Assembly: GCA_028724245.1 (NCBI GenBank)
Contig: JAQYDI010000003.1
Span: 1 to 53,336 of the forward strand
Direction of reading: 5' to 3'
Source of the DNA: Lachnospiraceae bacterium
GTDB taxonomy: Bacteria; Bacillota; Clostridia; Lachnospirales; Lachnospiraceae
Length of the DNA stretch: 53,336 nucleotides
In this document: positions 28,753 through 36,807 of the stretch, piece by piece
How the letters are laid out: each line of letters begins with the position of its first letter
Position numbering within the stretch: the first letter of the stretch is position 1
Made by a program: the position numbers and the translations under genes
Notes under the pieces: model-generated
Told to the model about the DNA's origin: nothing
The model's input: only the letters and a program-made list of their open reading frames with translations
The model's database searches: none

Positions 28753-29973
28753 TTATGATCGCCCTTTTATCAGTTCCGGAGTTTTCAGAAGTTCCACTTC
28801 TACAGTATCCCCTGCTGAAAGTGCATTTGTATCGGCAGGGACATTGAGAAATCCGTCTGTTTCCAGTAAAAATCCGGGGATTCCATCATCTCCCCAGGAA
28901 ACAGGCGTTGCAATATAGCCCTGCTCTGCGGTATAACGCAGCGCAACCCGTGCAATCAGTTCGAATCCGGGACGCTTTTTCACCGGCTGATCCAGTACCG
29001 CAGAAACCACGGGATACTGCGGTGCAGGCAGTCCGTAATAGTGGCAGACCAGTGCAGACAGGCACCAGTGTTCAGCCAGATAAGCGGCTGCCACCGGCCC
29101 CGGTACATTGATGACCGGTTTTTCATCAATAATGGAAAATGCCACCGGTCTTCCCGGAACTGCCCGGACTCCGTGGCGGAAAAAGCTGCTGCGCCGTTTC
29201 AGCAGATGAGAATTGTAATCCTCTTCACCGCGGGAAGACCCCCCGTTGATCAGTACCATATCTGCCATGGAAAGCGCCTGATCCAGCGCCGCTTCCAGTT
29301 CTTTTACATCATCACGAACGATGGGGAGGCAGATGACCTGTGCACCTCTCTGAGAGAGAAGACCGGAAAGCATCAGACCGTTCGTTTCCACATTCTGTCC
29401 CCGTTCAGGCTTCTGTCCCACGGGAATCAATTCACTTCCGGTGGGAATAAACGCAACTTTCATCTGACGGATCACAGGAATCTCGGTGACACCGCCCATG
29501 GCCAGAGAAGCCATCAGCTCCGGCGTGATCCGTGTATGTGCCGGTACCAGCAGCGCACCGGACCGGACAATGGTGCCGGCCGGATCTACGGTTTCTTCTT
29601 TGGAATCAAATACAAAATCATCGGCAAACCGCAGCCCTTCTCCCTCCAGAATCACATCCTCAATGGCAATTACCGTATCAAAGGCATCAGGGAAATCGTC
29701 TCCCGTATCGGCACGGACAAAGTCCCTGCCTTTTACCCATGCGGAAGTATCCGGCATTCCATTCTGGAAATCTGTCGAACGGACCGCGACGCCGTCAAAA
29801 CAGGAAGCCCGGAAAACCGGCAGCGTATTGTGTGAAAAAATATCTTCTGCTGTTACCCGCCCGAGACAATCCTTAAGAGAAACGAGTTCCTGTTCTCTGG
29901 AAAATGTCCAGTGTTCCCTCATCAAAGAGAGCGCCTCCTGCCGTGTAACGCTGTTTTTCATGTCAAATTTCAT
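28753..29973 (-). CDS. MoeA-like molybdopterin molybdenumtransferase homologue
   Basis: A 406-residue MoeA-fold protein; MoeA inserts molybdate (or tungstate) into adenylated molybdopterin. Family marks: FDGVAVRSTD near residue 59, IPTGSELIPVG near 175, NGGSSRGEEDY near 246. It is divergent: the usual LPGNPVS segment reads VPGPVAA here (VINVPGPVAAAYL). AAAGGAGG precedes the ATG. It is the first gene of the operon with the nitrogenase-like genes, an unusual partnership that points to molybdenum or tungsten in the system. Confidence 0.88.
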   Translation of the reverse strand: MKFDMKNSVTRQEALSLMREHWTFSREQELVSLKDCLGRVTAEDIFSHNTLPVFRASCFDGVAVRSTDFQNGMPDTSAWVKGRDFVRADTGDDFPDAFDTVIAIEDVILEGEGLRFADDFVFDSKEETVDPAGTIVRSGALLVPAHTRITPELMASLAMGGVTEIPVIRQMKVAFIPTGSELIPVGQKPERGQNVETNGLMLSGLLSQRGAQVICLPIVRDDVKELEAALDQALSMADMVLINGGSSRGEEDYNSHLLKRRSSFFRHGVRAVPGRPVAFSIIDEKPVINVPGPVAAAYLAEHWCLSALVCHYYGLPAPQYPVVSAVLDQPVKKRPGFELIARVALRYTAEQGYIATPVSWGDDGIPGFLLETDGFLNVPADTNALSAGDTVEVELLKTPELIKGRS

Positions 29974-30056
29974 ATTTCCGTATCCTCCTTTGCCGCATTG
30001 GTTCAGAATCAGTCAGAGGTTTTGCAGCTGGAGATTCGAACCAGTGCCTTTTTTTC

Positions 30057-30085
30057 AAAATAACACAGAACGTATGATAAAACAA
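30057..30085 (-). promoter_or_regulatory. Promoter of the moeA-nif-like operon
   Basis: On the minus strand TTGTTT (complement of 30080-30085) and TATTTT (complement of 30057-30062), 17 bp spacer. The 75 nt leader can form a hairpin, TGGTTC with GAACCA. Confidence 0.5.
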
Positions 30086-30158
30086 GAGGTTTTTATTTTC
30101 TTTTGTGTATTTTTATTATGTTTTTATCTCTTTTTCTAATTTTCTTTTGTTTAAAATA

Positions 30159-30187
30159 TTGACAAAACATGAAAGGAATGATAATCT
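30159..30187 (+). promoter_or_regulatory. Promoter of the methyltransferase-transporter operon
   Basis: TTGACA (30159-30164) and TAATCT (30182-30187), 17 bp spacer, after a long T-rich stretch. It fires away from the moeA-nif-like operon and gives a leader of about 390 nt. Confidence 0.7.
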
Positions 30188-30214
30188 ATTAGTACAAAAC
30201 AACAAAAATACTGT

Positions 30215-30400
30215 GTTTTCCGAGCCGTATATGCTAAAAGTTTTGATACTCATGGGTGTGCGGCCTGAATCCTGCCGGGGATTTTCCGGTGGATTCACGG
30301 GGTTCTTGCTGGAAACGGCAGAGCCTTCCCGTGTGGCGGAGTTTTCTGAAAGAAGTTTTGGGCAGATGTGTTGATAAGAATCTGTCTGTGGGAATCAGAT
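30215..30400 (+). promoter_or_regulatory. Structured leader RNA, probable Moco/Tuco-type riboswitch
   Basis: Three successive helices fold without forcing: GCCGTATAT (30224-30232) with 30256-30264; TGAATCC (30266-30272) with GGATTCA (30291-30297), enclosing CCGG/CCGG; and CACGG (30296-30300) with CCGTG (30329-30333), enclosing GGTTC/GAGCC and TGCTG-GAAA-CGGCA, a GNRA tetraloop. The end, GAGCCTTCCCGTGTGG, resembles my memory of the E. coli moaA leader (CGCCTCCCGTATCTGG). With MoeA and a metal-type importer around it, a molybdenum- or tungsten-cofactor riboswitch is the best reading. Rfam RF01055 would test it. That it is a regulatory leader is surer than its class. Confidence 0.6.
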
Positions 30401-30524
30401 CACCGACCATGCAGAAGATATTCCGGGGAAGGATATCTTTTTCGAAAAGGAAGATGGATGAAAGGTTTGCCGGGTGACAGGTGGGATGAGGCCATTCCGA
30501 TGCGGCAGGCTTTATTAAAGTACG

Positions 30525-30556
30525 ATTTCCATACCTTTTCGGTATGGATTTTTTTT
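30525..30556 (+). terminator. Leader terminator (expression platform)
   Basis: TCCATACC (30528-30535) pairs with GGTATGGA (30541-30548), followed by eight Ts, ending about 30 bases before the first gene of the operon. Its position means transcription of the operon depends on antitermination by the leader. Confidence 0.9.
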
Positions 30557-30587
30557 GAATGAGATTCTATTTTTTGAAAGGAATATT

Positions 30588-31508
30588 ATGGAACAGAAAG
30601 AACTTTTTGAATATTATCGTTCCCTCTGGGAACATAAAAAGAACAGAAGCGGGCTTTCACATACCGAGAAAGCCTGGAATGAACGGGCTGATGAATGGGC
30701 GCAGGAACTGGATCAGGACAGCGCCATGTCCAGAGTGACGAACCGGCGGGTTTCGGAGGCTGTCCGTCTGCTGACTGCAAAAGGAATCTTTCATCCGGAA
30801 GCGGATGTGATCGATATCGGCTGCGGTCCCGGACGTTTTGTGGCCGCATTTGCAGGAAGAGTCCGTTATGCCGAAGGAACTGATATTTCTCCCAGGATGC
30901 TCCAGTTCGGCAGCGAATACTGTCAGGAGCAGGGGATAGACAATGTTTCCTTTACTGCCTGTGATTTTAAAAACACCACGGTGGAAGAAATGGGATGGAA
31001 CGGGCGTTTTGATCTGGTATTTTCCTGTATGACACCGGCTGTCAGTTCCTATGACAGTCTGGAGAAAATGATCGCCATGAGCCGCGGATACTGCTGCAAC
31101 ACCTGCTGCATCGACAGCAAAAGCCGTCTGGAAACGGAGATTGCGGGAATCCTTGGCCTGCAGAATACAAGACCTTTCTGGAATGGAGACTGGTTTTATT
31201 CACTGCTGAATCTGGTCTGGCTTCTGGGTTATTATCCGGAAACCGATTACTATACGCTGGATTATACGGAGCCCAGACGCATTGCTCCCAACATGGTGCG
31301 GGACAAACTGAAGCGTATGTGTCCCGGACAGGAGTTTTCGGAAGAACAGATCAAACAGGTCTGTGAGGGACTTTTAAAGCTTTCGGAAAACGGTATTTTT
31401 ACCGATATCTGCACCAATCGCTACGGTACGGTTCTGTGGGATACCCGTGTCATGAGAAAACAGAACAGTATGGCTGAAAAAATGCCGAAGGGGAGGAAGA
31501 TGCCTTGA
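30588..31508 (+). CDS. Class I SAM-dependent methyltransferase
   Basis: A 306-residue enzyme. The SAM-binding motif VIDIGCGPGRF lies near residues 76-86, followed by the acidic end of strand 2 (AEGTDIS) and CDFKNTTVEE. The start is ATG 30588 with GAAAGGA upstream. The region after residue 190 (LLNLVWLLGYYPETDYYTL) is outside the core fold and probably makes the substrate pocket. It is the first gene after the leader and overlaps the permease gene, so it belongs to the metal-linked operon. It could methylate a metal-binding small molecule or a cofactor; this is open. Confidence 0.88.
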   Translation: MEQKELFEYYRSLWEHKKNRSGLSHTEKAWNERADEWAQELDQDSAMSRVTNRRVSEAVRLLTAKGIFHPEADVIDIGCGPGRFVAAFAGRVRYAEGTDISPRMLQFGSEYCQEQGIDNVSFTACDFKNTTVEEMGWNGRFDLVFSCMTPAVSSYDSLEKMIAMSRGYCCNTCCIDSKSRLETEIAGILGLQNTRPFWNGDWFYSLLNLVWLLGYYPETDYYTLDYTEPRRIAPNMVRDKLKRMCPGQEFSEEQIKQVCEGLLKLSENGIFTDICTNRYGTVLWDTRVMRKQNSMAEKMPKGRKMP

Positions 31509-32506
31509 AAAAAGAGAATGGAAAGCTGTTTTTTTGGCTTCTGCTCACGATTTTCGTATTTCTGGTTTCCATTTCCATTGGAAAATACCCGGTGAGCATC
31601 AATTCTCTGGCAGAGGCTCTGTATGCACAGATTACCGGTGCAAAGATGGATACTGCCCAGCTGGCTCTGGTTCGGGTGCGTCTGCCCAGAACGCTGTTAG
31701 CCATGATTGTGGGCGCATCACTTTCTCTGTCGGGCGCTGTTTATCAGGGGCTGTTTAAAAATCCGGTGGTTTCTCCTGATCTTCTGGGTGCTTCCAACGG
31801 GGCCTCTTTCGGAGCTGCCATGGCGATTCTGGTGGGTATGAGCAGTGCCGGTATCCAGACATCCGCCTTTCTGGGAGGTATCTGTGCGGTAGGCCTGGTG
31901 GCGGTCATGAACCGGATCGTATCAAAACGAAGCAATACCGTAGTCAACCTGATTCTGTGCGGCATGCTGGTATCCAGCCTGTTTAACGCTGCAGTTTCTT
32001 TTATCAAATTTGTCGCAGATACCGATACCAAGCTTCCGGCCATTACTTTCTGGCTTATGGGAAGCATTGCATCCACGACGCTTGGCGACCTGAAGGTATT
32101 CTGGCTGTTTCTTCCGGCCTGCGTCATACTCATGATTTCCCGCTGGAAGATCAACATCCTGTCTCTGGGAGATGAAGAAGCCCGGATGCTGGGGGTCAAT
32201 GTACGTCTGTACCGGGGCATCATGATCGGATGTGCTACACTTTTGACATCATTGTCCGTCAGTGTCAGCGGTAATGTGGGCTGGGTCGGTCTTGTGGTTC
32301 CTCATTTTGCCAGAATGATCGTGGGAGCCAATTATGGAAAACTGCTGCCGGCAACCATGCTGACAGGCGCTGCATTTATGCTGCTGGTGGATACATTTGC
32401 CAGAATGCTTTTAACGGTGGAAGTACCGTTAAGCATCATTACGGCAGTTATCGGAGCCCCTTTCTTTTTCCTGCTTCTGGTACGGTCGAAACGGGGGTTC
32501 GTATAA
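31505..32506 (+). CDS. FecCD-type ABC transporter permease
   Basis: A 333-residue membrane protein of the iron-siderophore/cobalamin/molybdate (type II) importer family: RLPRTLLAMIVGASLSLSG near residue 58, GAVYQGLFKNPVVSPDLLG near residue 77 and the cytosolic coupling segment GNVGWVGLVVPHFARMIVG near residue 257. About ten membrane segments. The start is TTG 31505, with GGGGAGG upstream and the start overlapping the stop of the methyltransferase. It works with the next two genes. Confidence 0.93.
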   Translation: MKKENGKLFFWLLLTIFVFLVSISIGKYPVSINSLAEALYAQITGAKMDTAQLALVRVRLPRTLLAMIVGASLSLSGAVYQGLFKNPVVSPDLLGASNGASFGAAMAILVGMSSAGIQTSAFLGGICAVGLVAVMNRIVSKRSNTVVNLILCGMLVSSLFNAAVSFIKFVADTDTKLPAITFWLMGSIASTTLGDLKVFWLFLPACVILMISRWKINILSLGDEEARMLGVNVRLYRGIMIGCATLLTSLSVSVSGNVGWVGLVVPHFARMIVGANYGKLLPATMLTGAAFMLLVDTFARMLLTVEVPLSIITAVIGAPFFFLLLVRSKRGFV

Positions 32507-32533
32507 AACGGAGATTTACAAAGGAGGAATCAG

Positions 32534-33349
32534 ATGCTTGAGGTGGACAGTCTCATATGCGGATATCATGCGGGAAAGCCTGTAGTCGGACCGGTTTCCT
32601 TTCATGTAAAAAAGGGAGAGGTTGCCTGTCTGGTGGGTCCCAATGGAATCGGCAAAACAACTCTTTTAAAAACGGTACTGGGGCTGTTAAAGCCCATGGG
32701 AGGTACGATCACCATTAACGGAAAACCGGGAAGCAGTTATACGGTAAAAGATTTCGCCAGAACAGTTGCCTATGTGCCTCAGGGGCATGTCCCTCCCTTT
32801 CCCTATGCGGTAAAGGATGTGGTCGTGATGGGGTGCAATCCCAATATGAATGAATTTTCGTCGCCCCGTTCACAGGATTACGATACTGCCATGGAAATGC
32901 TGGACCGTATGGGAATTTCCCATCTGGCAGACAGAGATTATACGGAGCTGAGCGGCGGGGAACGTCAGATGGTAGTGATTGCCCGGGCGCTGGCTCAGAA
33001 AACGGAGTTTCTTGTAATGGATGAGCCAACGACTCATCTGGATTACGGTAACGGAATCAAGGTGCTGACTCAGGTCAGCCGTCTGGCAGATGTCGGATAT
33101 ACCATTCTGATGATCACACATGCACCCGATCATGCGTTCTGGTGTGCAGACCGGATCATCGCGGTGGGGAAAAACGGATTTTTTCAGGAAGGTTCCCCGG
33201 AAGAGGTACTTACGGAAGAAATATTGAAAGAACTGTACAGTGTGGATATCCGTCTGACAGATGTTTTATTAAAAGATGTCGAGCGGCACGTAAAGGTTTG
33301 CGTACCGATGGCAATAAACAATATTTTCCAAAGAAAGGAGAACTTATGA
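32534..33349 (+). CDS. FecE-type ABC transporter ATPase
   Basis: A 271-residue ATPase. Walker A GPNGIGKTT near residue 36, Q-loop AYVPQGH near 80, signature LSGGERQMVVIARAL near 140, Walker B FLVMDEPTTHLD near 160, switch His in MITHAPDHAFW. AAGGAGG precedes the ATG. It powers the permease upstream; its stop overlaps the start of the binding protein (ATGA). Confidence 0.94.
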   Translation: MLEVDSLICGYHAGKPVVGPVSFHVKKGEVACLVGPNGIGKTTLLKTVLGLLKPMGGTITINGKPGSSYTVKDFARTVAYVPQGHVPPFPYAVKDVVVMGCNPNMNEFSSPRSQDYDTAMEMLDRMGISHLADRDYTELSGGERQMVVIARALAQKTEFLVMDEPTTHLDYGNGIKVLTQVSRLADVGYTILMITHAPDHAFWCADRIIAVGKNGFFQEGSPEEVLTEEILKELYSVDIRLTDVLLKDVERHVKVCVPMAINNIFQRKENL

Positions 33350-34500
33350 AAAAGACATGGAAAAGATTGACAGCTCTGCTTCTCAGCCTTCTTATGATCC
33401 TGTCACTGACCGCGTGCGGCGGCTCAGGCGGCAATTCGGATACGAAAGAAGATACTTCTCAGGCAGCAGAGCAGACAGCAGAGAATTCAACTGCTGCACA
33501 GACAGATTCTGAAGGGGAGACGTATATTTTTACGGACTCTACCGGGCGTGAAGTGGAACTGCCGGTGAATATTACCCGGGCAGCCTGCGGCGGCCCTCTG
33601 GCCAATATCATGATTTATGCGGTAAATCCGGATGTGATCGTGGGCTGGTCTTCAAAGCCGTCCGAGACCGCACAGAAGTATATTGACAAGTCCCTCTGGG
33701 ATCTGCCGGAATACGGTAAATTCTATGGAAATTCTGAAGACTTCAACAGAGAAGCACTCATGGCCAGTGCTCCCGAAGTAATCATCGATGTGGGAGAATG
33801 GGATGAGGAATACAAGGCTGACCTGGATGCGCTTCAGGAACAGCTGGGTATTCCGGTCATTCTTGTTGAAGCAAATCTGGAGGAAAATCCTGCGGCATTC
33901 CGTACCATGGGCAAACTTCTCGGTCAGGAAGAACGCGGGGAAGAACTGGCATCCTACTGTGAAGAAGTGCTGAAGGATGCAAAGGAAAAGGCGGCTTCCA
34001 TTCCTGAAGAAGACAGGGTAACTGTATATTACGGAGAAGGGGAAGATGGCCTTTCTACCATGATCGCAGGTACCATTCATGCACAGATATTTGAACTGGT
34101 CGGTGCGCAGATGGTCGTACAGCAGGACGATGCGCAGACCTCTCAGGGCGGCGGCAGCGTTTCCATGGAACAGCTGATGGCATGGGATCCCGATGTAATT
34201 GCATTTGCAAGCGGCAGCATTTATGAAACAGTTGGGGAAGATGAAACATGGCAGGCGCTGAAAGCAATCTCAGGAAACAATTATTTTGAGATTCCTGCAG
34301 AACCATACAACTGGATCGGACGTCCCCCGGGACCCAACCGTATGATCGGTGTACGCTGGCTGGGCAATATGCTGTATCCGGAAGTATTTGATTATGATAT
34401 CGAACAGGAAGTGAAGGATTTCTTCAAGCTGTTCTACCGTTATGATCTGACAGACGAAGAAATGCAGGAACTGCTTGGAAATTCCACCCTGAAAAACTAA
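33346..34500 (+). CDS. Metal/metallophore-binding lipoprotein (FecB/MolA-like)
   Basis: A 384-residue class III binding protein. The signal peptide ends in the lipobox LSLTAC; the acidic, Ser/Thr-rich linker reaches about residue 60. The two-lobe domain opens with TDSTGREVELPVN. RPPGPNRMIGVRWLGNMLYP near residue 325 recalls relatives of MolA, the molybdate/tungstate protein of Haemophilus; iron-siderophore proteins rarely have it as I recall. The ATG at 33346 has AAAGGAG upstream. Cargo is not proven; molybdate or tungstate fits the neighbouring MoeA-like gene and leader, heme or siderophore are alternatives. Confidence 0.87.
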   Translation: MKKTWKRLTALLLSLLMILSLTACGGSGGNSDTKEDTSQAAEQTAENSTAAQTDSEGETYIFTDSTGREVELPVNITRAACGGPLANIMIYAVNPDVIVGWSSKPSETAQKYIDKSLWDLPEYGKFYGNSEDFNREALMASAPEVIIDVGEWDEEYKADLDALQEQLGIPVILVEANLEENPAAFRTMGKLLGQEERGEELASYCEEVLKDAKEKAASIPEEDRVTVYYGEGEDGLSTMIAGTIHAQIFELVGAQMVVQQDDAQTSQGGGSVSMEQLMAWDPDVIAFASGSIYETVGEDETWQALKAISGNNYFEIPAEPYNWIGRPPGPNRMIGVRWLGNMLYPEVFDYDIEQEVKDFFKLFYRYDLTDEEMQELLGNSTLKN

Positions 34501-34566
34501 ACCTGCCGTTTAATATATTGTCACATAATTTTTACATAGTATCACTCATCAAAGGATGGACGAGTC

Positions 34567-35106
34567 ATGAAAAATATTTTTCTGACCGGTGAAATCCAGG
34601 TAGGCAAGAGTACGGCAATCAACCGTGCTCTTGCCGCTGCCGAACCGAAGGTTGAAGGCTTCCGTACTCTGGGCGGTCCATGGGATAAAGATGGCGGAAG
34701 TTATGTTCACATGATTCCGGCTGACGGTACTGAGCCGATTAGCACCGGAAATCGGATATTTTACCGGAGATTTAATGGGGGACAACCCCATTTTCAGGTT
34801 TTTGAAGACGTTTTTGAGACCCGTGGACCGGCTCTGCTGCAGCCGTCGCCTGCCTGTGAACTGCTCCTGATGGACGAGATTGGAATCAGAGAAGCGGCCT
34901 GCACCCGTTTCCATGATGCTATTCTGCAGGCTCTGGAAGGAAAAATCCCTGTTCTGGGTGTGGTTCAGATCCGTCCGGGCGGATTTCTGGATGAAATACG
35001 AAATCACCCGTCCGTGGAACTGATCACAGTCAATGTGGAAAACAGGGAGCAGGTTTATCAGATGCTGGCGGAATGGATATCAAGCTTTCCGGTATACAAA
35101 AAATGA
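34567..35106 (+). CDS. THEP1-like P-loop NTPase
   Basis: A 179-residue NTPase: Walker A GEIQVGKST at residues 8-16 and Walker B LLLMDEIG near residues 99-106, as in nucleoside triphosphatases of the THEP1/DUF265 group. From memory, related DUF2478 NTPases are encoded in molybdenum-transport loci of anaerobes, so its place at the end of this operon is suggestive. It overlaps the convergent MATE gene by 27 bp. Its role, whether chaperone, nucleotide supply or GTP/ATP switch, is unknown. Confidence 0.82.
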   Translation: MKNIFLTGEIQVGKSTAINRALAAAEPKVEGFRTLGGPWDKDGGSYVHMIPADGTEPISTGNRIFYRRFNGGQPHFQVFEDVFETRGPALLQPSPACELLLMDEIGIREAACTRFHDAILQALEGKIPVLGVVQIRPGGFLDEIRNHPSVELITVNVENREQVYQMLAEWISSFPVYKK

Positions 35107-36489
35107 CACAACGGCGGATACCAGTTCCGTAATCCAGAAAGCGTGCCAGACACCGGCAGCGCCAAAGAAACGGCTCAGCACAAAAGCAGCCGGAATGATA
35201 ATGACAACATATCTGGAAAGGGAGATCATCAGGGACGGCAGCCCCTTTCCCAGTCCTTCCAGTGCACCGCAGGAGGTGACGGAAAGGGCAGAACATACAA
35301 ATCCAATGCTGATGATGCGCAGGGCGGCGGCACCGGCTTCTACGGTTTCCCTGCTGCTGCTGAACAGACCGATCAGCTGACCGGGAATCAGCTGGCATAA
35401 AACAGTTCCCAGAATCATCATTCCCACGATCAGGGAAAGAGAAAGATTATAAATTTTTTTCACACGCTTATGCTCACCGGCCCCGTAATTGTATCCGATC
35501 AACGGGCGGATTCCCTGTACAATACCATTGGAGGACAGGTAAAGAAAGGTCTGCAGTTTATTGTAGGCTCCCAGTACCACCACATAGGATTGAGAATAGA
35601 CTGCAAGAATGGAATTCAAAGAGGAAACCATCAGAGACGGCAGAGCCATATTCAACGTTGCAGGAATTCCTATGGCGTATATTCTTCGGAGCATGAAAAG
35701 TAATTCCTTTTTTCCGGATTTTTCTGTCCCCATGTGTAAATCTTTCCCGCAGGCAGAGGTGTTTTCTGCCTGAATAGACGAATCCACCATATAATCTGTC
35801 AGGCATTTCAGTCGGATCCTTACGGGAAGAGGACGTACCAGACAGAAAATCAGATAAACTACAAGAGAAATCACCTGACCGGTTACGGTGGCAATGGCTG
35901 CTCCCTCCATTCCCAATGCAGGAAAGGGACCGGGGCCGAAGATCAGAACAGGGTCCAGAATAATATTGATGATACAGCCGCACAGCATGCTGACCATGGA
36001 CACGGTCATCCGGCCGACGGACTGGAAAATTTTCTCAAATGCACATCCCAGTGTGATCACGGCAGCAAAGCCGAACACAATGTTGGAATACCGCACGCCC
36101 AGATCGATAACCTCTGCGTCTGAAGTAAACAGTTTTAGAAAACCGGGTATGATCAGGATACAGACTGCCATCATAATGAGACCGTGAAGAATACTGAGCA
36201 GCACGCCGGCAGACGCGGTCCGGTCAGCTTTTTTCTGTTCCTGCGCGCCCATGAAAAAGGCAATCATGGCATTGATGCCGATGGCAAAGCCTACAGCCAC
36301 CGAATTGACCAGATTCTGTATGGGAAATACCAGAGAAAGCGCGGTCATGGCATTCTCACTGATACGGGCCACAAAAAGACTGTCCACAATGTTATACAGG
36401 GAATTTACGGTCATGGAAAGCACCATGGGCAGCGACATGGAAAGCACCAACTGCAGAATCGGTTTTTCCTTCATATAGGTCTGTTCCAA
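35080..36489 (-). CDS. MATE-family multidrug exporter
   Basis: A 469-residue, 12-segment cation-coupled exporter. The N-terminal half opens with LVLSMSLPMVLSMTVNSLYN followed by DSLFVARI, the usual MATE start, and the second half repeats the fold (PATLNMALPSLMVSS near residue 275). The start is TTG (complement of 36487-36489) nine bases after AAAGGAG; the next ATG is too far from it. Transcription crosses an attenuator-like leader, so expression is probably inducible by drug or metabolite. Confidence 0.9.
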   Translation of the reverse strand: MEQTYMKEKPILQLVLSMSLPMVLSMTVNSLYNIVDSLFVARISENAMTALSLVFPIQNLVNSVAVGFAIGINAMIAFFMGAQEQKKADRTASAGVLLSILHGLIMMAVCILIIPGFLKLFTSDAEVIDLGVRYSNIVFGFAAVITLGCAFEKIFQSVGRMTVSMVSMLCGCIINIILDPVLIFGPGPFPALGMEGAAIATVTGQVISLVVYLIFCLVRPLPVRIRLKCLTDYMVDSSIQAENTSACGKDLHMGTEKSGKKELLFMLRRIYAIGIPATLNMALPSLMVSSLNSILAVYSQSYVVVLGAYNKLQTFLYLSSNGIVQGIRPLIGYNYGAGEHKRVKKIYNLSLSLIVGMMILGTVLCQLIPGQLIGLFSSSRETVEAGAAALRIISIGFVCSALSVTSCGALEGLGKGLPSLMISLSRYVVIIIPAAFVLSRFFGAAGVWHAFWITELVSAVVSFFVYRKA

Positions 36490-36534
36490 AATAAATCACT
36501 CCTTTAAATTAAATGTTTGCAGGTAAAATGAGCA

Positions 36535-36606
36535 TTAAAAAACCACACAATTACCAGAAAAGCAATTGTGTGGCGAAAAGTAGAATTCATCTAGAAAAAT
36601 CCACAT
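36535..36606 (-). CDS. Possible leader peptide of the MATE gene
   Basis: A 23-codon frame (MWIFLDEFYFSPHN, then nine more) runs through the whole terminator hairpin and stops in its T tract, the arrangement used when ribosome stalling controls termination. The ATG at the complement of 36604-36606 lacks a good ribosome site, so translation is uncertain. Confidence 0.35.
   Translation of the reverse strand: MWIFLDEFYFSPHNCFSGNCVVF
36537..36573 (-). terminator. Attenuator terminator in the MATE leader
   Basis: Read on the minus strand, CCACACAATT pairs perfectly with AATTGTGTGG and six Ts follow, about 50 bases before the MATE start. GATGTGG about 30 bases upstream can pair with CCACA of the 5' arm as an antiterminator. 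Confidence 0.8.
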
Positions 36607-36628
36607 CCTGTAAAGGTTTTGGAACATC

Positions 36629-36658
36629 ATTATAGCATCTGCCCTGCAAATCTGTCAA
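36629..36658 (-). promoter_or_regulatory. Promoter of the MATE gene
   Basis: On the minus strand TTGACA (complement of 36653-36658) and TATAAT (complement of 36629-36634), 18 bp spacer. The transcript begins near 36622 and meets the attenuator after about 50 nt. Confidence 0.85.
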
Positions 36659-36678
36659 ATACTTTTCCCTGCTTTATC

Positions 36679-36707
36679 TTGCAACCGTTTTTTCACTATG
36701 TTATACT
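36679..36707 (+). promoter_or_regulatory. Promoter of the phosphohexomutase gene
   Basis: TTGCAA (36679-36684) and TATACT (36702-36707), 17 bp spacer. The leader holds a hairpin, TTTCCATCC (36737-36745) with GGATGGAAA (36765-36773), enclosing GGTG/CACC. Confidence 0.7.
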
Positions 36708-36807
36708 AAAGCCGTCAGAATGATATAGCAGTATCATTTCCATCCGGTGAGCCCGCACCTTACAGGATGGAAAGTGAATGTATATCACATATTTGGAGGA
36801 TTTGATT

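Noticed and set aside
30018..30050. tRNA T-arm-like sequence (GGTTCGAATC on the minus strand) in the moeA leader
   Set aside because: No acceptor stem, D-arm or anticodon arm surrounds it, so it is not a tRNA. It may be chance or a very old attachment-site scar.
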